The position numbers were made by a program, and so were the translations under genes. 64,000 bases of DNA from an uncultured Flavobacteriaceae bacterium (lineage in GTDB: Bacteria; Bacteroidota; Bacteroidia; Flavobacteriales; Flavobacteriaceae): contig CAKZOO010000066.1 of assembly GCA_937136455.1 (NCBI GenBank), positions 62,001 through 126,000 of the forward strand, given 5' to 3'. Each line of letters starts with the position of its first letter. The stretch's first letter is position 1. Of the stretch, positions 50,370 through 59,697 are shown in pieces. The notes under the pieces were generated by a model. The model was not told where the DNA came from and ran no database searches. It saw only the letters and a program-made list of their open reading frames with translations.

Positions 50370-51548
50370 CTAGACAGTTTTATTGGTTTTAATCAGTAAA
50401 TAACTACTGAGAATTAGTACAAAGATACAAGAGCTCAGTAAACCGTAAAAGCTGTATTCCAATCCAAATTGTTCAGCGGTAAGACCGAGAATAACAGGGC
50501 CTATTAAAAATCCGCTATATCCAAAACCCGCTACTATGGTCAGTGCTTTTGCAGCGTCTATTTTTGAGGTTCTTCCAGTGATTCTAAAGAGTTCAGGAAC
50601 CATTACAGAGAATCCGAGTCCTATGAGTCCGAAACCTCCGATACTAATGTAAAGATCGTTTACAAGTACTAATGTATATCCAATACAGGCTACGAGTGCA
50701 CCGAGAAGTAAAACGCGTACCGATCCTATTTTTTGACTGATGCCATCACCAAAAAAACGCCCTATGGTCATCGCGATAGAAAACCCTAAAAACCCAGCCC
50801 CAAAGAGTACTGTTGGAGCCATCGTAATATCTTTGAGATAAAGTCCGCTCCAATCTGCAATCGCACCCTCAGAACCCATAATTATGAATGAAATCAAACC
50901 TAATAACAATATGGTTTTAATGTAAGACCAATCAATTTTTTCTTTTGATTCGGCTTCTCCTGTAAGACTATTGTATTCTTTTGAAAGCCAAAAGTTGATA
51001 CCAATTGACAAAAGCGTCGCTATAGAAATATGCAGGACAGGATTGTTTAAGCTTGTGATGGCAAAGGTTCCCAAACCTGAAAGAGCTCCTCCCAGACTAA
51101 AGAAGCCATGCATGGCAGACATGAGATTGATTTGATCTTTTTTTTCGATGATGGTCACTAAATTATTCATCGAAATATCGAGAATTCCTTGAACAACTCC
51201 CATTGCAAATAGTGCTATAAAAAGACCTGTAAGTGAATCGACTAAAAAGGGAAGCATATAGAGCAGTGGTAAGATTAAAACACTAAGTTTAGTCGCCCTA
51301 CCGCTTCCTAAAATGGATATGATTTTAGGCACAAATCCCATGATGCTAAAAATTCCCAGTGCAAAGGCAAAAAGAGCTATTCCTAGCTCTGCCTTATTTA
51401 AGTCGAGTTGTTCTTTGATATAGGGAATGTAAATAGCCCAAGTTCCGTAGAGAATGTTCAGTGTCGTAAATACGTATGCTACTGAAAAATAGGTTCTGTT
51501 CTTTAGAATAGCTATAAGTGAATTCATAGTCGATTTTAACAATTGCAA
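50370..51548 (-). CDS. MFS transporter
   Basis: About 12 hydrophobic helices; AIYIPYIKEQLDLNKAELGIALFAFALG...GEGAIADWSGLYLKD. Confidence 0.9.
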   Translation of the reverse strand: MQLLKSTMNSLIAILKNRTYFSVAYVFTTLNILYGTWAIYIPYIKEQLDLNKAELGIALFAFALGIFSIMGFVPKIISILGSGRATKLSVLILPLLYMLPFLVDSLTGLFIALFAMGVVQGILDISMNNLVTIIEKKDQINLMSAMHGFFSLGGALSGLGTFAITSLNNPVLHISIATLLSIGINFWLSKEYNSLTGEAESKEKIDWSYIKTILLLGLISFIIMGSEGAIADWSGLYLKDITMAPTVLFGAGFLGFSIAMTIGRFFGDGISQKIGSVRVLLLGALVACIGYTLVLVNDLYISIGGFGLIGLGFSVMVPELFRITGRTSKIDAAKALTIVAGFGYSGFLIGPVILGLTAEQFGLEYSFYGLLSSCIFVLILSSYLLIKTNKTV

Positions 51549-51607
51549 ATATAAACTTTAAGGATTAATTAGTGATTTTTATTATTAGCTAAAAGATTTT
51601 ATAATAG

Positions 51608-51615
51608 TATATTTG
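51608..51615 (+). promoter_or_regulatory. Bacteroidota -7 box for the ClpP paralog
   Basis: TATATTTG, 21 bp upstream of the ATG at 51637. Confidence 0.5.
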
Positions 51616-51636
51616 AAATAGATAAAATATGTACCA

Positions 51637-52185
51637 ATGAGTAAAGCAAAAGGAAAAATTCAAGAAAAAATAGATGAGAAATTACTCGAAGAGCGCAAGG
51701 TATTTCTCTGGGGGCAGGTAGATGATGATTCTGCAAAACACGTCATCGATCGACTATTGTATTTGGATTTAATCTCTCATGATGAAATTCAATTAATCAT
51801 TAATTCTCCAGGAGGATATGTAACCTCAGGTTTTGCGATTTACGACACTCTAAAATCACTTAAGAGTCCTGTATCAACGGTATGTTCTGGTTTAGCAGCT
51901 TCTATGGCTTCCATCTTGTTGTCTGCAGGGAAGAAGGGAAGAAGATTTATAGAGCCTCATGCACAGGTGATGATTCATCAACCAAGCGGAGGAGCTAGAG
52001 GGCAGGCATCGAATATTGAAATTCAAGCCAGAGAAATTATCAAAACAAGAACGCTTAGCGCAGAAATTTTAGCAACTAACTGTAACCAAAATACAGATAA
52101 AGTTCTAAAAGATTTTGATAGAGACTATTGGATGAATGCTCAGGAGTCTATTGAATATGGAATTGTAGATGGAGTAAAAGAATAG
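51637..52185 (+). CDS. ClpP-family serine protease (ClpP paralog)
   Basis: LIINSPGGYVTSGFAIYDTL, GLAASMASILLSAG (Ser), AQVMIHQPSGG (His), FDRDYWMNAQESIEYGIVD (Asp). Confidence 0.92.
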   Translation: MSKAKGKIQEKIDEKLLEERKVFLWGQVDDDSAKHVIDRLLYLDLISHDEIQLIINSPGGYVTSGFAIYDTLKSLKSPVSTVCSGLAASMASILLSAGKKGRRFIEPHAQVMIHQPSGGARGQASNIEIQAREIIKTRTLSAEILATNCNQNTDKVLKDFDRDYWMNAQESIEYGIVDGVKE

Positions 52186-52210
52186 ATTTAAGCTCAATAA
52201 GATATCAACT

Positions 52211-52248
52211 AAAAAAAGCCTCTTAAAATCAATTAAGAGGCTTTTTTG
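52211..52248. terminator. Bidirectional terminator ClpP paralog / coiled-coil protein
   Basis: aaaaaaagcctctta-aaatcaat-taagaggctttttt. Confidence 0.8.
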
Positions 52249-52264
52249 TATTCCTGTTATTCGA

Positions 52265-53044
52265 TTAAATCTTATCGAATAATTTGTGCATTTTTTCTTG
52301 CTCTTCTTCAGCTAATAGTGGGTCAACAAGAATTCTTCCTGAATGCTCATCAGTGATGATTTTCTTCCTAGAAGCGATTTCTACTTGAACCTGTGGCGGA
52401 ATGGTGAAGAATGAACCTCCAGAAGCACCTCTTTCGATTGCTACTACTGCTAAACCATTTCTAGTTTTGGTTCTAATTCTTTGGTAAGCATTGATTAAAC
52501 GTTCTTCGATTTTAGCTTGAAATTCTTCAGATTTCTTAAGAAGTTCAGCTTCTTCTTTTTCAGTTTCAGCTAAAATACTATTGAGTTCACTTTTTTTGTG
52601 ACCTAAGTGCTCCTCTCTGTTAGAAAGACGTTCCTTAGCTTGTTCAATAGCTTCTTTTTTGTGCTCGATTTGAGCCTTAAACTCTTTGATGTTCTTTTCG
52701 GCTAATTCGATTTCTAATTCTTGGAATTCAATCTCTTTAGACAGCGAATTGTACTCTCTGTTGTTTCGTACGTTCTTTTGCTGCTCAGCATATTTCTTAA
52801 TAGCAGCTTTTGAATCATCAATTAAATTCTTCTTGTTAGAAATCTCAACTTTAAGAGTTTCTAAATCAGAATTTAATTTATCCAATCTAGTTTTTAATCC
52901 TGCTACTTCGTCTTCAAGATCTTCAACTTCTAAAGGAAGTTCTCCGCGAACATTTCTGATTTCGTCAATTCTCGAATCGATAAGTTGCAAATCGTACAGT
53001 GATCTTAACTTTTCTTCAACTGTAACATCTTTATTTTTTGCCAT
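52265..53044 (-). CDS. Coiled-coil protein of the C4 zinc-ribbon (zf-RING_7) family, without the zinc-ribbon cysteines
   Basis: Long N-terminal coiled coil, then NGLAVVAIERGASGGSFFTIPPQVQVEIASRKKIITDEHSGRILVDPLL. Confidence 0.85.
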   Translation of the reverse strand: MAKNKDVTVEEKLRSLYDLQLIDSRIDEIRNVRGELPLEVEDLEDEVAGLKTRLDKLNSDLETLKVEISNKKNLIDDSKAAIKKYAEQQKNVRNNREYNSLSKEIEFQELEIELAEKNIKEFKAQIEHKKEAIEQAKERLSNREEHLGHKKSELNSILAETEKEEAELLKKSEEFQAKIEERLINAYQRIRTKTRNGLAVVAIERGASGGSFFTIPPQVQVEIASRKKIITDEHSGRILVDPLLAEEEQEKMHKLFDKI

Positions 53045-53046
53045 AT

Positions 53047-54141
53047 TTAGTAATACTTAACTGGATTAGTTAGGGTCTCTGATAGAGAGGGTGCAAAATT
53101 AGGAATTTTTTTTGTAAGATACTCAACTAAAAGGTTTTTTGTAAACTGTTCACTCTCAAAATGTCCAATATCTGCCAAAAGAATACTTCCTTCAGCTTTA
53201 AAATAGTCGTGATATTTAAGGTCTGCAGTCACAAAGGCATCTGCTCCAGCTCTTTTTGCGGCCTCAATTGCAAATGCTCCTGATCCTCCTAATACGGCTA
53301 CTTTAGAAATCATTTTATCGGTATAGGCAGAGTGTTTAATCACTTCAATGCCGAATTTTCCTTTGAGTTTTGATAAGAACTGATGTTCATTTATCGGTTC
53401 TTCTAAGACTCCGATGCGCCCCATGCCAACTTCCCCGTGTGAATTGTCAAGAGTTACAATGTCATAAGCAACAGTTTCATAAGGGTGGGATTCGTTTAAG
53501 GCTTGGATCACTGAAGCTTCTTTATCAGCAGTAAACACTAATTGTAGTTGAACTTCTTCGACCTTTTCAGATTGATTGTGATTTCCAAGGGTAGGATTAG
53601 AACCTTCAAGAGGTGTAAACTCTCCTAGACCCAATGAGCTAAAGCTGCAGTTTTCATAATTTCCAATGGTCCCTGCACCAGCTTCGTATAGAGCTGACTT
53701 TACTCTTTCAACACTTTCTTTTGGAATATAAGTGCTCAATTTTTTGATCAAACCTGTTTTAGGAATCAACACCCTTACTTCTTTAAGTTTAAGTTTTTGA
53801 GCTATGGCAGCATTAACTCCTTCCTTAACATTATCTAAAGCTGTGTGCATACTGTAGATGGCAATATCGTGCTTAATTGCTTTAATAACAGTTTTAGTGA
53901 CGTAGTTAGAGGGTGTAAGTTGTTTGATACCACCGAAAATAATGGGGTGAAAGCTTACGATGAGGTTGCAGTTCTTTTCAATAGCTTCATCGACAACAGA
54001 TTCTAAGGTATCTAAAGTAACTAGGATCCCACTGACCTCCTCTTGGTAATTCCCAACTAAAAGTCCAACATTGTCAAAATCCTCTGCATAAGCTAAGGGA
54101 GCTAATTCTTCTAAGATCTGACATACTTCTTTTACAATCAT
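53047..54141 (-). CDS. Nif3-like dinuclear metal center protein
   Basis: LAYAEDFDNVGLLVGN...IVSFHPIIFGGIKQLTPSNYV...AVLGGSGAFAIEAAKRAGADAFVTADLKYHDYF. Confidence 0.93.
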   Translation of the reverse strand: MIVKEVCQILEELAPLAYAEDFDNVGLLVGNYQEEVSGILVTLDTLESVVDEAIEKNCNLIVSFHPIIFGGIKQLTPSNYVTKTVIKAIKHDIAIYSMHTALDNVKEGVNAAIAQKLKLKEVRVLIPKTGLIKKLSTYIPKESVERVKSALYEAGAGTIGNYENCSFSSLGLGEFTPLEGSNPTLGNHNQSEKVEEVQLQLVFTADKEASVIQALNESHPYETVAYDIVTLDNSHGEVGMGRIGVLEEPINEHQFLSKLKGKFGIEVIKHSAYTDKMISKVAVLGGSGAFAIEAAKRAGADAFVTADLKYHDYFKAEGSILLADIGHFESEQFTKNLLVEYLTKKIPNFAPSLSETLTNPVKYY

Positions 54142-54162
54142 GCTTACTTTTTTTAGGTATAA

Positions 54163-54170
54163 CAAATATA
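54163..54170 (-). promoter_or_regulatory. Bacteroidota -7 box for the Nif3-like gene
   Basis: CAAATATA on + = TATATTTG on -; supports the start at 54141. Confidence 0.5.
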
Positions 54171-54189
54171 ATTATTATAATTTCGTCAT

Positions 54190-55179
54190 ATGAATCTAAG
54201 AACTGTATTATTATTTCCGCTGTCGCTTAAATATGCTTATGTAGTGTTTTTTCGCAATAAGTTTTATGATTGGGGAGTGTTTAAAAGTCACAGTTTTAAA
54301 ACCCCAACAATCTGTGTGGGTAATATTTCTCTAGGAGGAACAGGAAAAACACCTATGATTGATTTATTGATCAATCATTATCAGAATAAGAAGGTTGTAG
54401 TACTCTCCAGAGGTTATGGAAGAAAAACAAAGGGGCTGATTCACGCTCATAGTAATTCGACAGCTTCAGAAATAGGAGATGAGCCCAAACAGCTTCTTAG
54501 TATGCACCCAGAAATTGAACTGGTGGTTTCAGAAGCTAGAGTAAAGGGGATGCAGTATATAGAATCTCAAATAAAGCCAGACTTAGTGCTCTTAGATGAT
54601 GCTTTTCAACATCGAAGTCTTAAAGCGAAGGTCAATATTTTATTAACGACCTATTCAAAACCGTATTTTAAGGATTATTACCTTCCATTAGGAACTCTAA
54701 GAGATCATAGAATCAGTGTTAATAGAGCAGATATGCTTGTGGTTACAAAGGCACCTAAGCAGGTGTGTTTAACGGATAAAAGTGAATTTAAATCACAATT
54801 TACAACAACTAAACCGATTCATTTTGCACATTTAGAGTATGCGGAACAATGTATTGGAGAAGTGAATACGCTATCTGTTGAGGAGTTGAAAAATTCAAAA
54901 GTGAATTTGGTTACGGGGATTGCTAACCCTAAACCACTCTTGGATTATTTAACACAAAAAGGAATTGAGCTGTCTCATTATAAATATAAAGATCACCATC
55001 AATACACCAGTAAGGATGTAGAATGTTTTACTGAAAATTCAGATGTCATATTGACGACTCAAAAAGATTTTGTCAAACTAAAAGGAATGTGTGACTCCTT
55101 ATATTATATAGGAATTCAACATCAGTTAGAACAAGAAGATTTGTTTTTTAATTCCCTTGATCAACTATTGAATTCTTAG
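54190..55179 (+). CDS. lpxK: Tetraacyldisaccharide 4'-kinase
   Basis: [21 protein letters not shown]...[13 protein letters not shown]...[12 protein letters not shown]. Confidence 0.96.
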   Translation: MNLRTVLLFPLSLKYAYVVFFRNKFYDWGVFKSHSFKTPTICVGNISLGGTGKTPMIDLLINHYQNKKVVVLSRGYGRKTKGLIHAHSNSTASEIGDEPKQLLSMHPEIELVVSEARVKGMQYIESQIKPDLVLLDDAFQHRSLKAKVNILLTTYSKPYFKDYYLPLGTLRDHRISVNRADMLVVTKAPKQVCLTDKSEFKSQFTTTKPIHFAHLEYAEQCIGEVNTLSVEELKNSKVNLVTGIANPKPLLDYLTQKGIELSHYKYKDHHQYTSKDVECFTENSDVILTTQKDFVKLKGMCDSLYYIGIQHQLEQEDLFFNSLDQLLNS

Positions 55180-56054
55180 GTCATGTGTTTTTGAGCCTTG
55201 TAGGAAGATCGTACTAAGGCAGAACTTTCTACATGTCTAAAGCCCATTTTTAATCCTATTTCCTCGTATTTTTTAAACTGCTCAGGGGTTATAAAATCAA
55301 CTACAGGTAAATGTTTTTTTGATGGTTGTAAATACTGACCGATGGTCACAATATCTACCTTGGCATCTTTGAGATCTTTCATAGTTTCAATTACTTCCTC
55401 TTCAGTTTCACCAAGTCCTAACATGATACCAGATTTGGTTCGATTAATCCCCTGATCTTTTAAATAACGGAGAACTTCAAGAGAACGATCATACTGTGCT
55501 TGAATACGAACAGAGCGCGTCAATCTTCGAACGGTTTCCATATTGTGTGATACAACCTCTGGAGCAACTGAAACAATGCGATCTAGTTGTTTGTGGTTGC
55601 CTTGAAAATCTGGAATGAGAGTTTCTAGTGTCGTGTTGGGGTTGAGTCTTCTAATTGCTTGAACAGTTTCAGCCCAAATAATCGAACCTCCATCCTTTAA
55701 ATCATCGCGATCTACAGAAGTAATTACTGCGTGCTTGATGTTCATGATCTTAATCGACTGAGCTACCTTTTCGGGCTCTTCCCAATCAACTTGATCGGGT
55801 CTTCCAGTCTTTACCCCGCAAAAACCACAAGAACGCGTACAAATATTTCCAAGAATCATAAAGGTGGCGGTGCCTTCACCCCAGCATTCACCCATATTCG
55901 GGCAAGAACCGGAGGTACATATGGTATGCAAATCGTATTTATCGACTAGTCCTCTTAGTTGAGTGTATTTCTTTCCAGTTGGAAGCTTAACGCGTAACCA
56001 TTTAGGTTTACCAACTTTTTTAGGCTCTTCTTTTAGTGTAATCGTATCAGACAT
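55176..56054 (-). CDS. lipA: Lipoyl synthase
   Basis: [34 protein letters not shown]...[13 protein letters not shown]. Confidence 0.98.
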   Translation of the reverse strand: MSDTITLKEEPKKVGKPKWLRVKLPTGKKYTQLRGLVDKYDLHTICTSGSCPNMGECWGEGTATFMILGNICTRSCGFCGVKTGRPDQVDWEEPEKVAQSIKIMNIKHAVITSVDRDDLKDGGSIIWAETVQAIRRLNPNTTLETLIPDFQGNHKQLDRIVSVAPEVVSHNMETVRRLTRSVRIQAQYDRSLEVLRYLKDQGINRTKSGIMLGLGETEEEVIETMKDLKDAKVDIVTIGQYLQPSKKHLPVVDFITPEQFKKYEEIGLKMGFRHVESSALVRSSYKAQKHMT

Positions 56055-56063
56055 AATTGCTTT

Positions 56064-56627
56064 TTAATCGGTATCGTTTTCAGATTGTATGCTCTGAGCA
56101 AGTAATTTCTTTGCTCTTAAGAGTTTTACCTTTATAGAATTTAAAGGTTGATTGAGTTGATCAGCAATAGCAGCATATCTCATTTGTTGAAAATACCTCA
56201 AATTGATAATTTCTCTGTAATGAGGTTTTAATTGATTGATGTGTTTGAGTAAGTTGTCCAATTGCTGTTCTTTGATTAAATCATCTTCTGCACTTGGGGC
56301 TTCATCCACTACATTCTGTGCTACAAAGTCCTCTTCAATAGAATTGTTCGTCGGTACATTCTTGTGTTTTCTAAGAAGATCAATTCTAATGTTCTTAGAA
56401 ATCGTAATGAGCCAAGTCTTAAAATTGTAATTAGAATCAAACTTATCAATATTATCGAAGGCTTTAGAAAAGGTTTCAATGCAAATATCTTCAGCGTCAT
56501 TTTCATTCTTAAACTGATTCTGAAAATTAAACACATCCTTCCAGTAGATATCTAAAAGTGTGCTAAAAGCAAGTTGATCACCTTTTTTAGCAGCTTCGAT
56601 GGTATGTTGAAGTTGATCTTCGCTCAC
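56064..56627 (-). CDS. RNA polymerase sigma-70 (ECF-type) factor
   Basis: AEDICIETFSKAFDNIDKFDSNYNFKTWLITISKNIRIDLLRK...LKPHYREIINLRYFQQMRYAAIADQLNQPLNSIKVKLLRAKKLL. Confidence 0.93.
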   Translation of the reverse strand: MSEDQLQHTIEAAKKGDQLAFSTLLDIYWKDVFNFQNQFKNENDAEDICIETFSKAFDNIDKFDSNYNFKTWLITISKNIRIDLLRKHKNVPTNNSIEEDFVAQNVVDEAPSAEDDLIKEQQLDNLLKHINQLKPHYREIINLRYFQQMRYAAIADQLNQPLNSIKVKLLRAKKLLAQSIQSENDTD

Positions 56628-56825
56628 TTAAGCCTCAGCCTTTCGTTCACATTGATGATCTGGAACTTTTCCACAGTAACCACAGGTAACTCCTTCTTTG
56701 TTTAAAAAAGGAGACTGACTCGCACAGGTTCCTGCAAACTTACCGTCCTTTTTTCCCCATATTTTGATTGCAATTCCTGCAAATGCTAAAGCTAAAATGC
56801 CAATTGTCAATAAGGCTAATTTCAT
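56628..56825 (-). CDS. Small membrane protein with Cys-rich C-terminus
   Basis: One TM helix then FAGTCASQSPFLNKEGVTCGYCGKVPDHQCERK. Confidence 0.8.
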   Translation of the reverse strand: MKLALLTIGILALAFAGIAIKIWGKKDGKFAGTCASQSPFLNKEGVTCGYCGKVPDHQCERKAEA

Positions 56826-56841
56826 AGTTGAAAAATTTGTA

Positions 56842-56849
56842 CAAAATTA
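56842..56849 (-). promoter_or_regulatory. Bacteroidota -7 box for the 56628-sigma-lipA unit
   Basis: CAAAATTA on + = TAATTTTG on -. Confidence 0.4.
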
Positions 56850-56900
56850 CAAAAAAAGATTGGAATGAGTGTAGTGAAAAGGAGAGGTAAAATGAAAGGG

Positions 56901-57917
56901 TTATTTGATAATCCTAACCTCAGGTTCAAGAGTAATTCCAAACTGTTCTTGGACCTTATTGATGATTTCCATTGCAAATTCGTAGACTTCTTTTCCAGTA
57001 GCATTTCCATGATTTACTAGTACAAGTGCTTGCTTGTGATGGGAACCAACATTGCCTTTTATTTGACCTTTAAAACCAGCCTTTTCAATAAGCCATCCTG
57101 CAGCAAGTTTTACCTGATTGTTTTCTTGAACGTAATGAGGAATTTTTGGATAGGTCTTTTGTAGTGATTCTAACTGTAGTTGATCGATAATGGGATTCTT
57201 AAAAAAACTTCCTGAATTTCCCAGCTCTTTTGGATTGGGGAGTTTTTCAGATCTGATTTGAATAACGGCTTCAGACACATCTTTAATACTAGGGTTTTTA
57301 ATGCCCTTTTCTTTTAGAACTGATTGAATAGCTCCATAATCAATATGGAGTTTGTGATTGTTCTTTTGAAGCTTATAAATCACCGAAGTGATGATGTAAC
57401 GATTCTGGTATTTTGATTTAAATATAGAATCTCTATAGCCAAATTCACAGTCGCTATTTGATAGTGTTACTAATTCATTGGTAGTCTTATCGAGAACTTC
57501 GCAGGAGTAAAAACTAGCTCCTTGCTCTACTCCATAGGCTCCAATATTTTGAATAGGTGCAGATCCCACATAGCCAGGAATGAGCGAGAGATTTTCTAGC
57601 CCTCCGTAGTGGTTTTCAATACACCAAAGTACAAACTCATGCCATACTTCGCCAGCCATGGCTTTTACTAAAACTTCATCAGTGGTCTCACTGATAACTT
57701 CAATGCCTTTGAGCCCCATATGAATCACCATTCGATCCAAATCATTCATCAATAGAAGGTTGGATCCACCGCTTAAAATAAAGGGGTTTTTAGAGCGGTC
57801 TTGTGCAAGTGCTTCTTTAAGAGTGTCTATCGTTTGAACATAAAGGTAATTGGAAGCCTTTACATCAATTCCAAAACTATTGAATTCTTTTAACGATATG
57901 TTCTCTTTTAGGTTCAC
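56901..57917 (-). CDS. murB: UDP-N-acetylmuramate dehydrogenase
   Basis: FILSGGSNLLLMNDL...GLENLSLIPGYVGSAPIQNIGAYGVE...SGSFFKNP. Confidence 0.97.
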   Translation of the reverse strand: MNLKENISLKEFNSFGIDVKASNYLYVQTIDTLKEALAQDRSKNPFILSGGSNLLLMNDLDRMVIHMGLKGIEVISETTDEVLVKAMAGEVWHEFVLWCIENHYGGLENLSLIPGYVGSAPIQNIGAYGVEQGASFYSCEVLDKTTNELVTLSNSDCEFGYRDSIFKSKYQNRYIITSVIYKLQKNNHKLHIDYGAIQSVLKEKGIKNPSIKDVSEAVIQIRSEKLPNPKELGNSGSFFKNPIIDQLQLESLQKTYPKIPHYVQENNQVKLAAGWLIEKAGFKGQIKGNVGSHHKQALVLVNHGNATGKEVYEFAMEIINKVQEQFGITLEPEVRIIK

Positions 57918-59107
57918 AAGGTTCTATAGGTTTCTAATCCTTTAGCTAAGATACGCATTGCTTCTCTAAGCTTGTTTTCTTCGAGGACATAGGCGATGCG
58001 AATTTGATTTCGACCCAGTCCATGAGTTGAATAGAAACCAGCAGCAGGGGCAACCATTACCGTTTTATTGTTGAGGTTAAAATGTTCTAACATCCACTGT
58101 GCAAAATGATCAGCATCATAGATTGGAAGCTCTACAACACAGTAAAACGCTCCGTTGGGAATACCCACCTTAATATCTGGTATCCTCTCTAATTCCTCGA
58201 TGAGGATATTTCTTCTTTTTTCATATTCCTGTTGAATTTCTTCGTAGTAGGAATCTTCAATATCTAAAACAGATTCTGTTGCTAGTTGAGCATAAGAAGG
58301 GGGGGAGAGTCTGCATTGAGCAAACTTCATCGCTGTGTGAATCACCTCTTTGTTTTTAGAGACGATACACCCAACACGAGCTCCACACATAGAGTATCGT
58401 TTGGAAACAGAATCAATCAAAATCGCACATTTTTCACTTCCTTCAATACTTAGAATCGAGTGATGTTTGTGGCCGTTGTAAACAAATTCGCGATACACTT
58501 CATCAACGACTAAAAAGAGATCGTGTTCGTTTGCAAAGCCTACGAGTTCTTCTAATTCCTCTCTCGTATACAAATAACCTGTTGGATTGCCAGGATTGCA
58601 AATTAAAATAGCCTTAGTTTTGGGACGTAAAAAGCGCTCCAAATACTTGATGCTTGGCATTTTAAAGTTGTCATCAATCGAGGTAGTGATCGGTACCAAA
58701 TTCACCAAGTTCAAGGTCGTATAACCGTAGTAATTGGCGTAAAAAGGTTCAGGAACCAAAAGTTCGTCTCCTGGATCAGCTATAGATCCAATCGTAAACG
58801 TTAGTGCTTCAGATCCTCCAGTGGTAATAATGATATCACTTGGTTCTAAATCAACTTGATGTTTTTTGTAATAATCAGCAAATTTTTGACGTAGGCTTAC
58901 AGATCCTTCAGTCTTGCTGTAGGATAATACATCAATAGTATTGTTCTTTACAGCATCTAGTGCTACTTTAGGAGTTGGAATATCAGGTTGACCAATATTG
59001 AGGTGAATTACTTCTATCCCATTTTCTTTCGCACGATCAGCATAGGGTACTAATTTTCGAATCGGAGATTCGGGCATATGTGACCCTTTTGTAGATATTT
59101 TAGGCAT
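57914..59107 (-). CDS. Class I/II PLP-dependent aminotransferase
   Basis: LNIGQPDIPTPKVALDAV...CNPGNPTGYLYTREEL...DSVSKRYSMCGARVG; overlaps murB by 4 nt. Confidence 0.94.
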   Translation of the reverse strand: MPKISTKGSHMPESPIRKLVPYADRAKENGIEVIHLNIGQPDIPTPKVALDAVKNNTIDVLSYSKTEGSVSLRQKFADYYKKHQVDLEPSDIIITTGGSEALTFTIGSIADPGDELLVPEPFYANYYGYTTLNLVNLVPITTSIDDNFKMPSIKYLERFLRPKTKAILICNPGNPTGYLYTREELEELVGFANEHDLFLVVDEVYREFVYNGHKHHSILSIEGSEKCAILIDSVSKRYSMCGARVGCIVSKNKEVIHTAMKFAQCRLSPPSYAQLATESVLDIEDSYYEEIQQEYEKRRNILIEELERIPDIKVGIPNGAFYCVVELPIYDADHFAQWMLEHFNLNNKTVMVAPAAGFYSTHGLGRNQIRIAYVLEENKLREAMRILAKGLETYRTL

Positions 59108-59127
59108 AAATATGTTAATGGTTGATT

Positions 59128-59490
59128 TTACTCAACCCTTCCTTTGATAATTATTTTTTTTGTTTCTCCCGCATTTGAACTCACCCATGTAGTCTTAAAA
59201 AACGGTCCTACTCTGTTGGTGTCATACTTCACTTTGATCACTCCTTCTTTTCCAGGTAGAATAGGGTCTTTTGGCTTTTCAGGTACAGTACATCCACAAC
59301 TCGATCTTACTCCAGTAATCACTAATGGGGCATCACCAGTGTTGGTAAAGGTGAATGCACGTGCACCGTCAGCGCCTTTTTTGATAATTCCATAGTCAAT
59401 AGTATCCTTTTGAAATTCAATTTTGGCTTGTTGGGCATTAGCAGTAAAAGCCACAAGGGCAAATCCTATAAGTAAAATGAGTTTTTTCAT
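59128..59490 (-). CDS. DUF1573 secreted protein
   Basis: Signal peptide ending TANAQ; FTFTNTGDAPLVITGVRSSCGCTVPEKPKDPILPGKEGVIKVKYDT. ATG at 59490 preferred to the TTG at 59496. Confidence 0.92.
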   Translation of the reverse strand: MKKLILLIGFALVAFTANAQQAKIEFQKDTIDYGIIKKGADGARAFTFTNTGDAPLVITGVRSSCGCTVPEKPKDPILPGKEGVIKVKYDTNRVGPFFKTTWVSSNAGETKKIIIKGRVE

Positions 59491-59493
59491 AAC

Positions 59494-59501
59494 CAAAGGT
59501 A
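59494..59501 (-). promoter_or_regulatory. Bacteroidota -7 box for the DUF1573 gene
   Basis: CAAAGGTA on + = TACCTTTG on -, ends 3 bp before the ATG. Confidence 0.45.
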
Positions 59502-59671
59502 TTAATAATCAACGGCAAAGTTAACAAATTCAATAAGCTGAGCGATTTTTATAATTAGAAAATAGCGTTAAAAATCTTCAAGATTTAAAAAAAATGTGAT
59601 GAATTTAAATAAATATTGCCGTGATCTTATTGTTAAACATCATTTTGGAGGGAAATTGTAGTTCATTTTTC

Positions 59672-59679
59672 TATTTTTG
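59672..59679 (+). promoter_or_regulatory. Bacteroidota -7 box for valS
   Basis: TATTTTTG, 18 bp upstream of the ATG at 59698; overlaps the ORF-track start. Confidence 0.45.
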
Positions 59680-59697
59680 CAGCTATATAAATTAGCT

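Noticed and set aside
52686-53060. Plus-strand Ser/Phe-rich ORF (124 aa)
   Set aside because: Antisense of the Lys/Glu coiled-coil gene; Phe/Ser runs are the expected complement of Lys/Glu codons.
56822-57010. Minus-strand ORF (62 aa) overlapping murB
   Set aside because: Out-of-frame with the conserved murB C-terminus (EVRIIK); no homology signal.
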